Part shown: positions 7,506 to 14,606 of the stretch, in pieces
Layout: each line of letters starts with the position of its first letter
Numbering within the stretch: position 1 is the stretch's first letter
Assembly: GCA_045658645.1 (NCBI GenBank)
Contig: JAZOVJ010000001.1
Span: 1-33,673 of the forward strand
Direction: 5' to 3'
Source: UBA1738 sp045658645
Lineage (GTDB): Bacteria > Bacillota > Clostridia > UBA1381
Length of the DNA stretch: 33,673 bases
Position numbers and translations under genes: made by a program
Notes under the pieces: generated by a model
The model's input: the letters and a program-made list of their open reading frames with translations, nothing else
Database searches by the model: none
What the model was told of the DNA's origin: nothing

Positions 7506-8222
7506 ATGAGAAATGTAGTAATAACCGGCGGTTCACGAGGAATAGGTGAAGCTTGTGCCAGGGCTTTTTCAAAAAACGGTGACAGGGTCTTTATAATATA
7601 CGAAAAGAACGATGCTGCGGCAAAAAATGTGGCGGAAACTTGCGGTGCAATACCGCTAAAGGCAGACATCAGCTCTAAAACCGCTGTTTTTGGTCTTGTT
7701 GACGAGATACACGCCAAGTACGGCAAAGTTGATGTGGTGATAAACAACGCCGGCACAGCTCAAATTAAGCTGTTTTCTGACATAACAGAGGAAGAGCTTG
7801 AAAGAATGTTCGGCGTCAATATGTTCGGGGCATTTTATGTATCCCAAGCCTTTCTTCCTGATATGATAAACAAAAAGTCGGGAAAAATTATAAACATATC
7901 ATCTATGTGGGGTGAGGTTGGTGCATCCTGCGAGGTTCACTATTCTGCATCCAAAGCCGCACTTATTGGTTTTACCAAAGCACTGGCAAAAGAGCTTGCA
8001 CCATCGGGAATATGTGTAAATTGCATAACCCCCGGGGTTATTGATACTGAAATGAACGCCCAGATTAGTGCAGAGGAAAAGGAAGAGCTTATAGCTGAAA
8101 TTCCGCTTATGCGAATGGGAAAGGCAGAAGAGGTGGCAAATTTGGCGCTATTTTTGGCATCAGACAAGGCGGATTATATTACAGGACAGGTTATTGGCGT
8201 ATCGGGTGGTATGGTAATTTAA
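7506..8222 (+). CDS. SDR-family oxidoreductase, FabG-like
   Basis: This 238-aa classical short-chain dehydrogenase/reductase has the cofactor motif TGGSRGIG at residues 7-14, NNAG in the middle and the catalytic SDR set: Ser in NISS (about 133), Tyr146 and Lys150 in YSASK. It ends in the DYITGQVIGVSGGM tail shared with FabG (3-oxoacyl-ACP reductase). The open frame extends upstream into the tandem array, but AAGGAAG at 7493-7499 sets the start at ATG 7506. The gene stands alone with its own promoter and is not in a fatty-acid operon, so its substrate is uncertain; FabG paralogues of this kind are common. Confidence 0.88.
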   Translation: MRNVVITGGSRGIGEACARAFSKNGDRVFIIYEKNDAAAKNVAETCGAIPLKADISSKTAVFGLVDEIHAKYGKVDVVINNAGTAQIKLFSDITEEELERMFGVNMFGAFYVSQAFLPDMINKKSGKIINISSMWGEVGASCEVHYSASKAALIGFTKALAKELAPSGICVNCITPGVIDTEMNAQISAEEKEELIAEIPLMRMGKAEEVANLALFLASDKADYITGQVIGVSGGMVI

Positions 8223-8338
8223 AAATGCTTTTATATAAGCTCTGCCTGCGGCGTGGGAATACTGCAGCAATTCTGTTATTACGGAAATTACAATCAAAAT
8301 CAGAAATTTCCTGCATAATAAAAAAATTAAAAAAATGC

Positions 8339-8367
8339 TTGACAAATTATTTTTCGTATAGTATAAT
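8339..8367 (+). promoter_or_regulatory. Perfect-consensus sigma-A promoter of infC-rpmI-rplT
   Basis: TTGACA (8339-8344), a 17-bp spacer and TATAAT (8362-8367). Transcription would start near 8374. Confidence 0.85.
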
Positions 8368-8368
8368 A

Positions 8369-8529
8369 GGTGAGTACAACAAGTAGAATACATTCGTTCT
8401 CACCGTACGACAAGGGTTTTGCGGTAAATATGCTTATTACCAGATAATGTTTTGGTGTGCATTTTTTTGACGGATGTATTTCATCCGTTTTTTTAATGTA
8501 AAAACGAAAAAATATTGGGAGGGATTCAC
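8369..8529 (+). promoter_or_regulatory. Structured infC leader, probable L20-type autoregulatory element
   Basis: About 155 nt of leader contain GGTGAG (8369-8374) facing CTCACC (8399-8404), a GGTAA/TTACC pair, and then an intrinsic terminator. In low-GC Gram-positives the infC-rpmI-rplT operon is controlled by ribosomal protein L20 binding a leader of this type that ends in an attenuator. The position and the attenuator support that here; I have not matched the L20 binding site base by base. Confidence 0.6.
8470..8494 (+). terminator. Attenuator terminator in the infC leader
   Basis: ACGGATG (8470-8476) pairs with CATCCGT (8482-8488) around a 5-nt loop and is followed by a T-run, 36 nt upstream of the infC start. 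It would stop transcription before infC unless an anti-terminator structure forms. Confidence 0.8.
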
Positions 8530-9045
8530 ATAGCTAAACAGGAATTGCAGGCAAACGAAGAAATTCGCGAAAAGGAAGTCCGTGTTGTAAATCAGGACGG
8601 AGAACAGCTTGGTGTTATGTCATCTGACGAGGCACTGAAGCTTGCACAGTCTAAAAACCTTGATCTTGTAAACATTGCACCGAACGCACAGCCGCCGGTT
8701 TGCAAAATTATGGATTTTGGTAAATACAGATTCGAACTTCAGAAGCGCGAAAAGGAAAACAGAAAGAACCAGAAGGTTATAAACATCAAAGAGGTTCAGC
8801 TGTCACCGTCAATCGACACAAACGACTTTAACACAAAATGCAAAAATGCATCAAAGTTCTTGTCAAAGGGTGATAAGGTTAAGGTAACAGTACGTTTCCG
8901 CGGTCGTGAAGTAACACATTCCGAAATTGGTGAAACTCTCTTGGCAAGATTTGCCGAGAATTGTAAAGAGTTCGGCGGCGTTGAAAGACCTGCTAAACTT
9001 GAGGGCAGAAATATGACAATGTTTTTAGCCCCTAATGCACAGTAA
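8530..9045 (+). CDS. infC: Translation initiation factor IF-3 (ATA start)
   Basis: IF-3 binds the 30S subunit, prevents premature 50S joining and checks the start codon. The 171-aa protein has the N domain (VRVVNQDGEQLGVMSSDEAL), the Lys-rich linker with CKIMDFGKYRFELQKREKE, and the C domain ending RNMTMFLAP. An in-frame TTG at 8515 is the first conventional start, but it lies upstream of and overlaps the ribosome binding site GGAGGG (8518-8523). ATA at 8530, 6 nt after that site, is correctly spaced and gives the normal N-terminus (M-AKQELQANEEIR). Non-canonical AUU/AUA/AUC starts are a known infC feature that lets IF-3 limit its own synthesis. Confidence 0.93.
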   Translation: MAKQELQANEEIREKEVRVVNQDGEQLGVMSSDEALKLAQSKNLDLVNIAPNAQPPVCKIMDFGKYRFELQKREKENRKNQKVINIKEVQLSPSIDTNDFNTKCKNASKFLSKGDKVKVTVRFRGREVTHSEIGETLLARFAENCKEFGGVERPAKLEGRNMTMFLAPNAQ

Positions 9046-9071
9046 ATAAAAATTGGAAGGAGATAATCACT

Positions 9072-9269
9072 ATGCCAAAAATTAAGACACATAGAGGCGC
9101 AGCAAAAAGATTTAATCTTACTAAAAAGGGTAAGGTAAAGATGAACAGAGCGTTCAGAAGACACATTTTGAACAAGAAAACTACAAAGAGAAAGAGACAT
9201 CTTCGTAAGCAGGCATATTGCTCAAAGGCAAATGCAGCAGTAATCAAGAAGTTGATTCCTTACAAGTAA
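9072..9269 (+). CDS. rpmI: Large ribosomal subunit protein bL35
   Basis: The 65-aa, very basic protein starts MPKIKTHRGAAKRF and ends LIPYK, diagnostic of bL35. GGAAGGAG at 9055-9062 precedes the ATG. It sits between infC and rplT, the conserved order of this operon. Confidence 0.97.
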   Translation: MPKIKTHRGAAKRFNLTKKGKVKMNRAFRRHILNKKTTKRKRHLRKQAYCSKANAAVIKKLIPYK

Positions 9270-9293
9270 GATTGAAAGAGAGGTAATTTAAGA

Positions 9294-9650
9294 ATGGCTA
9301 GAGTTAAAGGTGCTTTAAATACAAGAAAACATCACAAGAAAGTTCTAAAGCTTGCTAAGGGCTTCAGAGGCGGCGAATCAAAGCTTTACAGAGTTGCTAA
9401 CCAGGCTGTTATGCGCTCAATGCAGAATGCATACATCGGCAGAAAGCACAAGAAGAGAGATTTCAGACGTCTTTGGATTTCAAGAATCTCAGCTGCAGCT
9501 AAGATGAACGGTATGAACTACTCAACATTTATGAACGGCCTTAAGAAGGCAGGCATTGAAATGAACAGAAAGATGCTTTCTGAAATCGCAATCGCTGACC
9601 CAAAGGCATTTGCTTCACTTGTTGAAACAGCAAAGAATGCACGTGGTTAA
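9294..9650 (+). CDS. rplT: Large ribosomal subunit protein bL20
   Basis: The 118-aa protein begins MARVKGALNTRKHHKKVLKLAKGF in the standard bL20 manner and has the usual family length. bL20 is an early assembly protein of the 50S subunit and, in related bacteria, the repressor of this operon through the leader upstream of infC. GAGAGG precedes the ATG, and a terminator follows. Confidence 0.97.
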   Translation: MARVKGALNTRKHHKKVLKLAKGFRGGESKLYRVANQAVMRSMQNAYIGRKHKKRDFRRLWISRISAAAKMNGMNYSTFMNGLKKAGIEMNRKMLSEIAIADPKAFASLVETAKNARG

Positions 9651-9657
9651 TAATTTT

Positions 9658-9689
9658 AAAGAGTATATCATATGATATGCTCTTTTTTT
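9658..9689 (+). terminator. Terminator of the infC operon
   Basis: AAAGAG plus an AT palindrome pairs with CTCTTT (9658-9684), followed by a T-run. Confidence 0.85.
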
Positions 9690-9752
9690 GTCCAAATTTG
9701 TCAGTTTATTGTAATTTGCGATTTTCTATTCCCAAAACATATCAAGGTATAG

Positions 9753-9758
9753 TATACT
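9753..9758 (+). promoter_or_regulatory. Probable mecA -10 box
   Basis: TATACT here sits at the same distance from a 13-bp sequence (CAAAACATATCAA, 9733-9745) as the yajC -10 box does from its copy of that sequence. The -35 hexamer TCCCAA is poor, so an activator or an extended contact may be needed. Confidence 0.4.
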
Positions 9759-9781
9759 AATTATAGAATGGAAGTGGTATA

Positions 9782-10333
9782 ATGAAAATCGTGAGGCTTA
9801 CGCCCGACAAAGTGCGGGTGTTTTTGACAGTTACAGACCTTTATGATATGAAGATAGATACAGAATTGCTTACACCGGATTCCCCGCAGCTCAGCCTGTT
9901 TTTATATGAGATTTTGGAGGCGGTTAAGGAGGAAACCGGATTTTCGATGGCAGAGGGGCAGGTTGTGGCGGAGGCGATACCGAAAGAAGGCGGAATTGTG
10001 CTTGAACTGTCCCACTTAACAGAACATGAACAAAAACCTGCAAAACTCATAAAAAAGGACAGCATAATTTTTGAAATAACAGGCTTTGAGGCGTTGTGCG
10101 GCATGCTTAAAAATATTCAGACGGCACATCTTTTAAATATGCGCCTATACTTTTGTGACGGAAACTATTACGTTGCCGTTCCTAAAAAGCGTGTGCCAGC
10201 CATTATATATGAATATGCCTTGAAGAGCCGTAAATCAAACATTGCTGAAAGCAAGGTGGCGGAATACGGGCGGCTTGTTGCGGGGGGATACAGGCTTATG
10301 TGTATGGCGGCAGCACTAAAAAAGATAAATTAG
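9782..10333 (+). CDS. mecA: Adaptor protein MecA
   Basis: MecA-type adaptors bring unfolded or specific substrates (ComK in Bacillus) to the ClpCP protease. The 183-aa protein is in the low range for the family. It has the N-terminal substrate-binding domain (MKIVRLTPDKVRVFLTVTDL, then the acidic LFLYEILEAVKEETGF) and a C-terminal ClpC-binding domain (FEALCGMLKNIQ, LYFCDGNYYVAVP), joined by a short variable linker. Sequence similarity to the Bacillus protein is weak but ordered. The gene stands alone between two terminator-bounded units. The call is good at family level; the substrates are unknown. Confidence 0.8.
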   Translation: MKIVRLTPDKVRVFLTVTDLYDMKIDTELLTPDSPQLSLFLYEILEAVKEETGFSMAEGQVVAEAIPKEGGIVLELSHLTEHEQKPAKLIKKDSIIFEITGFEALCGMLKNIQTAHLLNMRLYFCDGNYYVAVPKKRVPAIIYEYALKSRKSNIAESKVAEYGRLVAGGYRLMCMAAALKKIN

Positions 10334-10336
10334 CTA

Positions 10337-10365
10337 TTGCAAAACATATCAAAATGTGATAAAAT
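10337..10365 (+). promoter_or_regulatory. Sigma-A promoter of yajC
   Basis: TTGCAA (10337-10342), a 17-bp spacer and TAAAAT (10360-10365). The spacer begins with the 13-bp sequence shared with the mecA promoter. Confidence 0.65.
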
Positions 10366-10417
10366 GGACCTGTTAGAAATGTGGCGATATGCCATAAAAG
10401 GTAAAGGAGGCATACTT

Positions 10418-10753
10418 ATGTTAGATTTATTCACAACAGCTTATGCAGAAGGTGCAGCAGCACAGCAGCAACAGGCAAGCGGAATGTTCTCAATCATCTG
10501 GCTTGTTGCTATGCTTGTTGTTTTCTACTTTGTTCTTATAAGACCACAGAAGAAGCAGGAAAAGAAAATGAGAGAGATGCTTGCGGCACTAAAGGTTGGC
10601 GATAAGGTTATCACCGCCGGCGGAATTGCAGGTAAAATCGTTAAGATTAAGGACGATTTTGTATGGCTTGAAACAGGCTTTGTCGGAAATCCTGAAAAGC
10701 AGGCAACACTTAAAATGGAAAAAGCTGCAATAAAAATCGTTGAAGCTGAATAA
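10418..10753 (+). CDS. yajC: Preprotein translocase subunit YajC
   Basis: YajC is the small membrane partner of SecDF in the Sec secretion complex. The 111-aa protein has one membrane segment (MFSIIWLVAMLVVFYFVLIRPQ) followed by the diagnostic RPQKKQEKKMREML and a KVGDKVITAGGIAGKI cytoplasmic SH3-like part. The frame is open further upstream, but AAGGAGG at 10404-10410 sets the start at ATG 10418. secD/secF are not in the window. Confidence 0.93.
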   Translation: MLDLFTTAYAEGAAAQQQQASGMFSIIWLVAMLVVFYFVLIRPQKKQEKKMREMLAALKVGDKVITAGGIAGKIVKIKDDFVWLETGFVGNPEKQATLKMEKAAIKIVEAE

Positions 10754-10768
10754 TAAGTAATAAAAAAG

Positions 10769-10815
10769 AAACCTTTCGAATATGCATTATTATAGCATTA
10801 TTCGGGAGGTTTTTT
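10769..10815 (+). terminator. Terminator after yajC that contains the next gene's ribosome binding site
   Basis: A 13-bp stem with two G-T pairs (10769-10781 with 10800-10812), an inner ATGC/GCAT stem, and a run of T up to 10815. The 3' arm contains GGGAGG (10804-10809), which is also the ribosome binding site of the ATG at 10817. Confidence 0.8.
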
Positions 10816-10816
10816 A

Positions 10817-11194
10817 ATGAGCATCAGGAAAATATTTACGGGGACGTTCTTGTCGCTTTTAATAAGCGCCGTGCTTGTGTGCATTCTGGCGGTAGTGGTG
10901 TACTTTTCAAACATCTCGGACAGAACAGTTTCTGCCGTTATATTTGCAATTTCGGCGGTGTCGGTCTTTTTAGGAGCGCTTGTTCTGGCAAAAAATATAA
11001 CAAGCAGGGGGCTTTTGAACGGTCTGGCTCTTGCTGGGGTATATTTTGCCATACTTTTTATAGTATCGCTATTGGCAAACGGCATAGTAACGCCGTCTTT
11101 TAGCAATATTTTAAGACTGTTGTCAATCCTTGCATCAGGCGGGCTTGGCGGAATTTTGGGCATTAACACAAACAAAGAAAGGGCTATGGTATAA
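10817..11194 (+). CDS. TIGR04086-family membrane protein
   Basis: This 125-aa protein has four predicted membrane helices (about residues 8-30, 38-58, 65-88 and 98-118). It resembles the TIGR04086/YrzE family, which is commonly found next to yajC in Firmicutes; the function is unknown. The ribosome binding site lies inside the preceding terminator hairpin, so its translation on a read-through transcript may depend on unfolding of that stem. The stop codon lies inside the loop of the next terminator. Confidence 0.8.
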   Translation: MSIRKIFTGTFLSLLISAVLVCILAVVVYFSNISDRTVSAVIFAISAVSVFLGALVLAKNITSRGLLNGLALAGVYFAILFIVSLLANGIVTPSFSNILRLLSILASGGLGGILGINTNKERAMV

Positions 11195-11210
11195 ACCATG
11201 CCCTCTTTTT
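11180..11210 (+). terminator. Terminator after the TIGR04086 gene
   Basis: AGGGC and ATGGT pair with ACCAT and GCCCT around an ATAA loop with a single bulged T, followed by a T-run. It overlaps the 3' end of the gene and faces the end of the convergent CpXC gene. Confidence 0.75.
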
Positions 11211-11878
11211 TATATATTGTTATTTGAACCTCGAAGAAGAGATGCCGCATAATCCGAATCCACAATCTCCCAGTCAAAGCTGCGGTCCTTAACGCCGCTT
11301 TCCTTAAGGCTTTTTGAAACTGTGTTGTAGGTTTCCATTGGTACTCTTGAGGTATAAATCTGCCCCTCTTTCTTGTCCTGTACCATAAACTCTATCTGTT
11401 CGCCGTCTTTTTTGCCGAACATACAAACACGGTTTTCCATTTTTTCGCTGTCCTGCATAAGAACTAAAAGCTTTAAAACCTCTATAGTCTTGTCAGAAAG
11501 ACTGTTGTCGAAAATAAGAATTTTCTCTAAAAACTCGTTATAAGAACAAACAAAACGCAGGTTGTAGTCTGAAAGCTCGGAAAGCTCCCCTGACTGGCGA
11601 GAGGTTTCCTTAACCTGATTAAAAAGGCGTATCTTGTCATCTTCCTCGCAAGGCGAGAAAGAAATCATAAGATGTTTTTCTTCATCGTGGTAAAGAAGAG
11701 GAACAGGCACTAAAGCTGTCGCTCCGCAAGAGGCACAGCGGAAGATATTAACCTGACCCTTTAACAAATCGTCCTTTAAATCCTGACTGTCCGATACAGT
11801 TATGGACTGCCATAGCGTCATTTCGCTTAAGCTTGCACAGGACGGACATTTAATCTGTTTTTTGAAGTTTATACTCAT
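11210..11878 (-). CDS. CpXC domain protein
   Basis: The 222-aa soluble protein has two CPxC/CxxC pairs, C11PSC14 and C48ASC51, in the arrangement of the CpXC domain (PF14353), a probable zinc ribbon; the LLKGQVNIFRCASCG segment is characteristic. The rest is helical and charged with no recognisable motif. It is the last gene of a three-gene minus-strand set and its ATG overlaps the stop of the DUF2752 gene by 4 bp, so the two are probably translated together. CpXC proteins are often next to DUF2752 or other small membrane proteins; their role is unknown. Confidence 0.8.
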   Translation of the reverse strand: MSINFKKQIKCPSCASLSEMTLWQSITVSDSQDLKDDLLKGQVNIFRCASCGATALVPVPLLYHDEEKHLMISFSPCEEDDKIRLFNQVKETSRQSGELSELSDYNLRFVCSYNEFLEKILIFDNSLSDKTIEVLKLLVLMQDSEKMENRVCMFGKKDGEQIEFMVQDKKEGQIYTSRVPMETYNTVSKSLKESGVKDRSFDWEIVDSDYAASLLRGSNNNI

Positions 11879-12222
11879 TTTAGAAAAAACCCTCCTAAAA
11901 GGCTATTGTGATTGAAATTCATCGGTACGGCATCAGGGAAAAGTAAGACCATTCTGACAATATAAACCAGAATAAAGATGCCTAATACCGAAAAAAGCAC
12001 CCATTTGTTCCGGGCTTTTTTAACAAACACCAAAATCGGCATAAAAAACAGCGGGTGCATAGAAAAAGCGGTGGCGAAGTCTAAAGAAAGAAGACTCCGC
12101 CACGCACGGGTCATTCCGCAAGTGGGGCAGGGCAGTCCGAAAATTTCGTACAAAGGACATTTAAAAACCCCTGCTATGAGCAATACAAAGATTACCCAAA
12201 CTAAACCGGTTTGCTTTTTCAT
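11875..12222 (-). CDS. DUF2752 membrane protein
   Basis: The 115-aa membrane protein carries the DUF2752 (PF10825) signature LPCPTCGMTRAW at residues 31-41, with Cys32 and Cys35 as a CxxC pair. It has three predicted hydrophobic segments (about 7-20, 54-68 and 76-95). It begins 3 nt after the stop codon of the transporter gene with no good ribosome binding site, so it probably relies on coupled translation. The function of the family is unknown. Confidence 0.85.
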   Translation of the reverse strand: MKKQTGLVWVIFVLLIAGVFKCPLYEIFGLPCPTCGMTRAWRSLLSLDFATAFSMHPLFFMPILVFVKKARNKWVLFSVLGIFILVYIVRMVLLFPDAVPMNFNHNSLLGGFFLK

Positions 12223-12225
12223 AGA

Positions 12226-13602
12226 TTAGAAGAACATTGTAATATAGCTCTGTGCCCAAACAATAAGGATAATGACAGGCAAGATATACTTAACATACAC
12301 ACGAACCCAGTTCGGGAATGCGATACCCTTACCGGCGTTTGCCTCGTTCATAAAGTTACTCCAGCCCCAGCCGTGCTTGTTGTAGGTACAGAAAAGAACG
12401 TATACCAAAGCACCTAAAGGCAGAATGTTGTTACTTATAATAAAGTCTTCAAGGTCCATAATGCCTTTTCCACCGATGGAGAAACCTGACCAGATGTTGA
12501 AGCCGAAGATACAAGGAAGTGTCAATACCATCATAAGAATGATGTTGATGATTGCCGCTTTCTTGCGGTTAACCTTTGTTAAGTCAAGCCAGAAAGACAT
12601 AATGTTTTCAAATACTGCAATAACAGTTGAGAATGCTGCAAAAATCATGAACAGGAAGAACAGTGTTCCCACAATTCTGCCGCCAGGCATTGCGTTAAAG
12701 ATACCTGTCAGGGTTGTGAACAAGAAGCCTGCGCCAACTGAACCTGCATCTGCTGTAACACCGCCGTTATAAGTGAATGCTGCAGGGAAAATGATAAGGC
12801 CGGACATCAAAGCAATTGATGTATCAAGACCGATAATTGTCATAGCTTCGCCTGTTAAACGTCTTTCTTTGCTGATATAGCTACCAAAGATAGCAATAGA
12901 GCCGATACCGATACTAAGTGTAAAGAATGCCTGACCCATAGCCGCTGAAACAGCTGTCCAGCCCGCTGATTTTAAGTTTTCAAGTGATGGGACAAGGTAG
13001 AACTTAAGACCCTCTGCTGCCTTATCTAAAGTACAGGAATAAACTGCAAGAACTATCATAAGTGCAAAAAGAATAAGCATCATAACCTTTGTAATTCTTT
13101 CAACGCCCTTCTGAAGACCCATAGAGCAGATGCCAAAGCACAAAATAATTGTCGCAAAGGTGGCAGGGATTGTAATCTTCATATTGCTTACCATTGAGCC
13201 AAAATACTCACCTGCGCCTGCTGCGTCAAGCGGCATAATAGAGCCGTTTAAGTACTTAAAGAAATAAACAATCATCCAGCCCGAAATAACGGTATAGAAC
13301 ATCATTAAAAGATAGTTGCCGGCAATTCCAACGTATTTCATCAGGTGCCATTTCTGACCCGGTTTCTCCAATACGCCAAAGGAAGACGCGATGCTCTTCT
13401 GGCTGGCACGTCCTACTGCAAGCTCTGCAACCATCGCAGGAAGCCCCAAAAGAATCAAAAATGCGATATACATAAGTACAAATGCCGCACCACCGTAGCC
13501 ACCTGTAATAATCGGGAAACGGTAAACGTTACCAAGACCGATAGCACAACCGGCTGAAATAAGGATAAACCCTAATCTTGAACCAAATTTTTCTCTTTCC
13601 AT
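12226..13602 (-). CDS. Sodium-dependent transporter, NSS/SNF family
   Basis: The 458-aa integral membrane protein belongs to the neurotransmitter:sodium symporter family (LeuT fold, about 11-12 helices). The first helix has the family signature SRLGFILISAGCAIGLGNVYRFP, which holds the unwound sodium and substrate site. Bacterial members import amino acids or related amines with sodium; the substrate cannot be told from sequence. It is the first gene of the operon with DUF2752 and CpXC, has GGAGGG before its ATG, and has a promoter at 13635-13663. Confidence 0.93.
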   Translation of the reverse strand: MEREKFGSRLGFILISAGCAIGLGNVYRFPIITGGYGGAAFVLMYIAFLILLGLPAMVAELAVGRASQKSIASSFGVLEKPGQKWHLMKYVGIAGNYLLMMFYTVISGWMIVYFFKYLNGSIMPLDAAGAGEYFGSMVSNMKITIPATFATIILCFGICSMGLQKGVERITKVMMLILFALMIVLAVYSCTLDKAAEGLKFYLVPSLENLKSAGWTAVSAAMGQAFFTLSIGIGSIAIFGSYISKERRLTGEAMTIIGLDTSIALMSGLIIFPAAFTYNGGVTADAGSVGAGFLFTTLTGIFNAMPGGRIVGTLFFLFMIFAAFSTVIAVFENIMSFWLDLTKVNRKKAAIINIILMMVLTLPCIFGFNIWSGFSIGGKGIMDLEDFIISNNILPLGALVYVLFCTYNKHGWGWSNFMNEANAGKGIAFPNWVRVYVKYILPVIILIVWAQSYITMFF

Positions 13603-13634
13603 AATAAACCCTCCATTAGATTTATGATACTCTT

Positions 13635-13663
13635 ATAATAGCACAAAAACGGCAATTTTACAA
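13635..13663 (-). promoter_or_regulatory. Sigma-A promoter of the NSS transporter operon
   Basis: Minus strand: TTGTAA (13663-13658), a 17-bp spacer and TATTAT (13640-13635). Confidence 0.55.
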
Positions 13664-13672
13664 GCATAATTT

Positions 13673-13700
13673 AAAAAGAGAGGCTTTTGCCTCTTTTTTC
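13673..13700 (-). terminator. Terminator of the metallophosphoesterase gene
   Basis: On the minus strand AGAGGC and GCCTCT pair around an AAAA loop with flanking A/T runs, directly after the stop codon. Confidence 0.75.
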
Positions 13701-13701
13701 A

Positions 13702-14493
13702 TTACTTGTCCGTGAGTGTGATAATTCCAACCTCGGGGGCGTTGCCAAGCCTTGGAACAGGCAGGGTATTGCTTGCGCCCCGGTTTATAACCATAGTGGT
13801 TTTATCGCTTGTCACAACACCGCCAGTATATTTTGGAAACAGCATCCGTGATTTTGAAAGAATGGCGGAAGATGGAGCTAAAACCCCGCCAATTCCGGGA
13901 ATTCTGACCTGACCGCCGTGCATATGACCTGATAGAATGAGGTCAAATCCTGCATCTTTTATCATATCAAAAAGGTTGGCACGGTGGAAAAGAAGTATGT
14001 TGAAGCCGTCAATCTTATTTAGAAAATCAAGGTTTTTCTGCACATTTTCCGATATGGAGCCCGGCAGTCTGGAGAACGGATCAGGGCAACCCGAAATACC
14101 GATTTTTTCGCCGTTTTTCTCGATAACCACGGTCTTTTTGTCCATAAAAACCGCACCAAGTTCTTCGTATTTACCAAAAACGCCTCGGTATCCCGCTTTC
14201 CATAGGTCGTGGTTTCCGCTTGTAAAATAAACGGGCGCAATATCCAGAAGCTCGCAAATGAGAGCATCAACCTTGAGGGTTGGCGTATTGTCATCATTTA
14301 AAAGGTCGCCGGTTACAACAATAATGTCAACAGATGCATTCCTTATTATCTCGGGAATGCCCTTTGCGGGCATTGAATGAGTGTCGGAAATGTGCGCAAT
14401 TTTAAATCCCGAAAAGCCTTCCGGAAGATTTTTACAAACTATATTATAGTTATATCTAACCGCTTTTCCCGGCGGAAGATGTGGTCTTGTCAT
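13702..14493 (-). CDS. Calcineurin-like metallophosphoesterase
   Basis: The 263-aa protein has the complete metal-binding set of the calcineurin-like family in order: HISDTH, VVTGDLLND, SGNHD, LLFHR and SGHMHGGQVR. The GHMHGGQ ending is typical of the YkuE/YaeI branch, which acts on membrane lipids or other phosphodiesters in related bacteria. The frame can be extended to 14541, but the GAGGTGAG ribosome binding site fits ATG 14493. With that start there is no clear signal anchor, so a cytoplasmic location is likely. It is monocistronic and diverges from miaB. Confidence 0.88.
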   Translation of the reverse strand: MTRPHLPPGKAVRYNYNIVCKNLPEGFSGFKIAHISDTHSMPAKGIPEIIRNASVDIIVVTGDLLNDDNTPTLKVDALICELLDIAPVYFTSGNHDLWKAGYRGVFGKYEELGAVFMDKKTVVIEKNGEKIGISGCPDPFSRLPGSISENVQKNLDFLNKIDGFNILLFHRANLFDMIKDAGFDLILSGHMHGGQVRIPGIGGVLAPSSAILSKSRMLFPKYTGGVVTSDKTTMVINRGASNTLPVPRLGNAPEVGIITLTDK

Positions 14494-14549
14494 AATGCTC
14501 ACCTCTTTTTTTATTCTATCATTTTTCCTTAATAAAAGCAAATAAAATA

Positions 14550-14578
14550 TTGTATTTTCAGCCGAAATATGATAAAAT
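14550..14578 (+). promoter_or_regulatory. Sigma-A promoter of miaB
   Basis: TTGTAT (14550-14555), a 17-bp spacer and TAAAAT (14573-14578), ending 28 bp before the start codon. Confidence 0.6.
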
Positions 14579-14606
14579 ATACTATATTATATTCTATGGA
14601 GGGACT

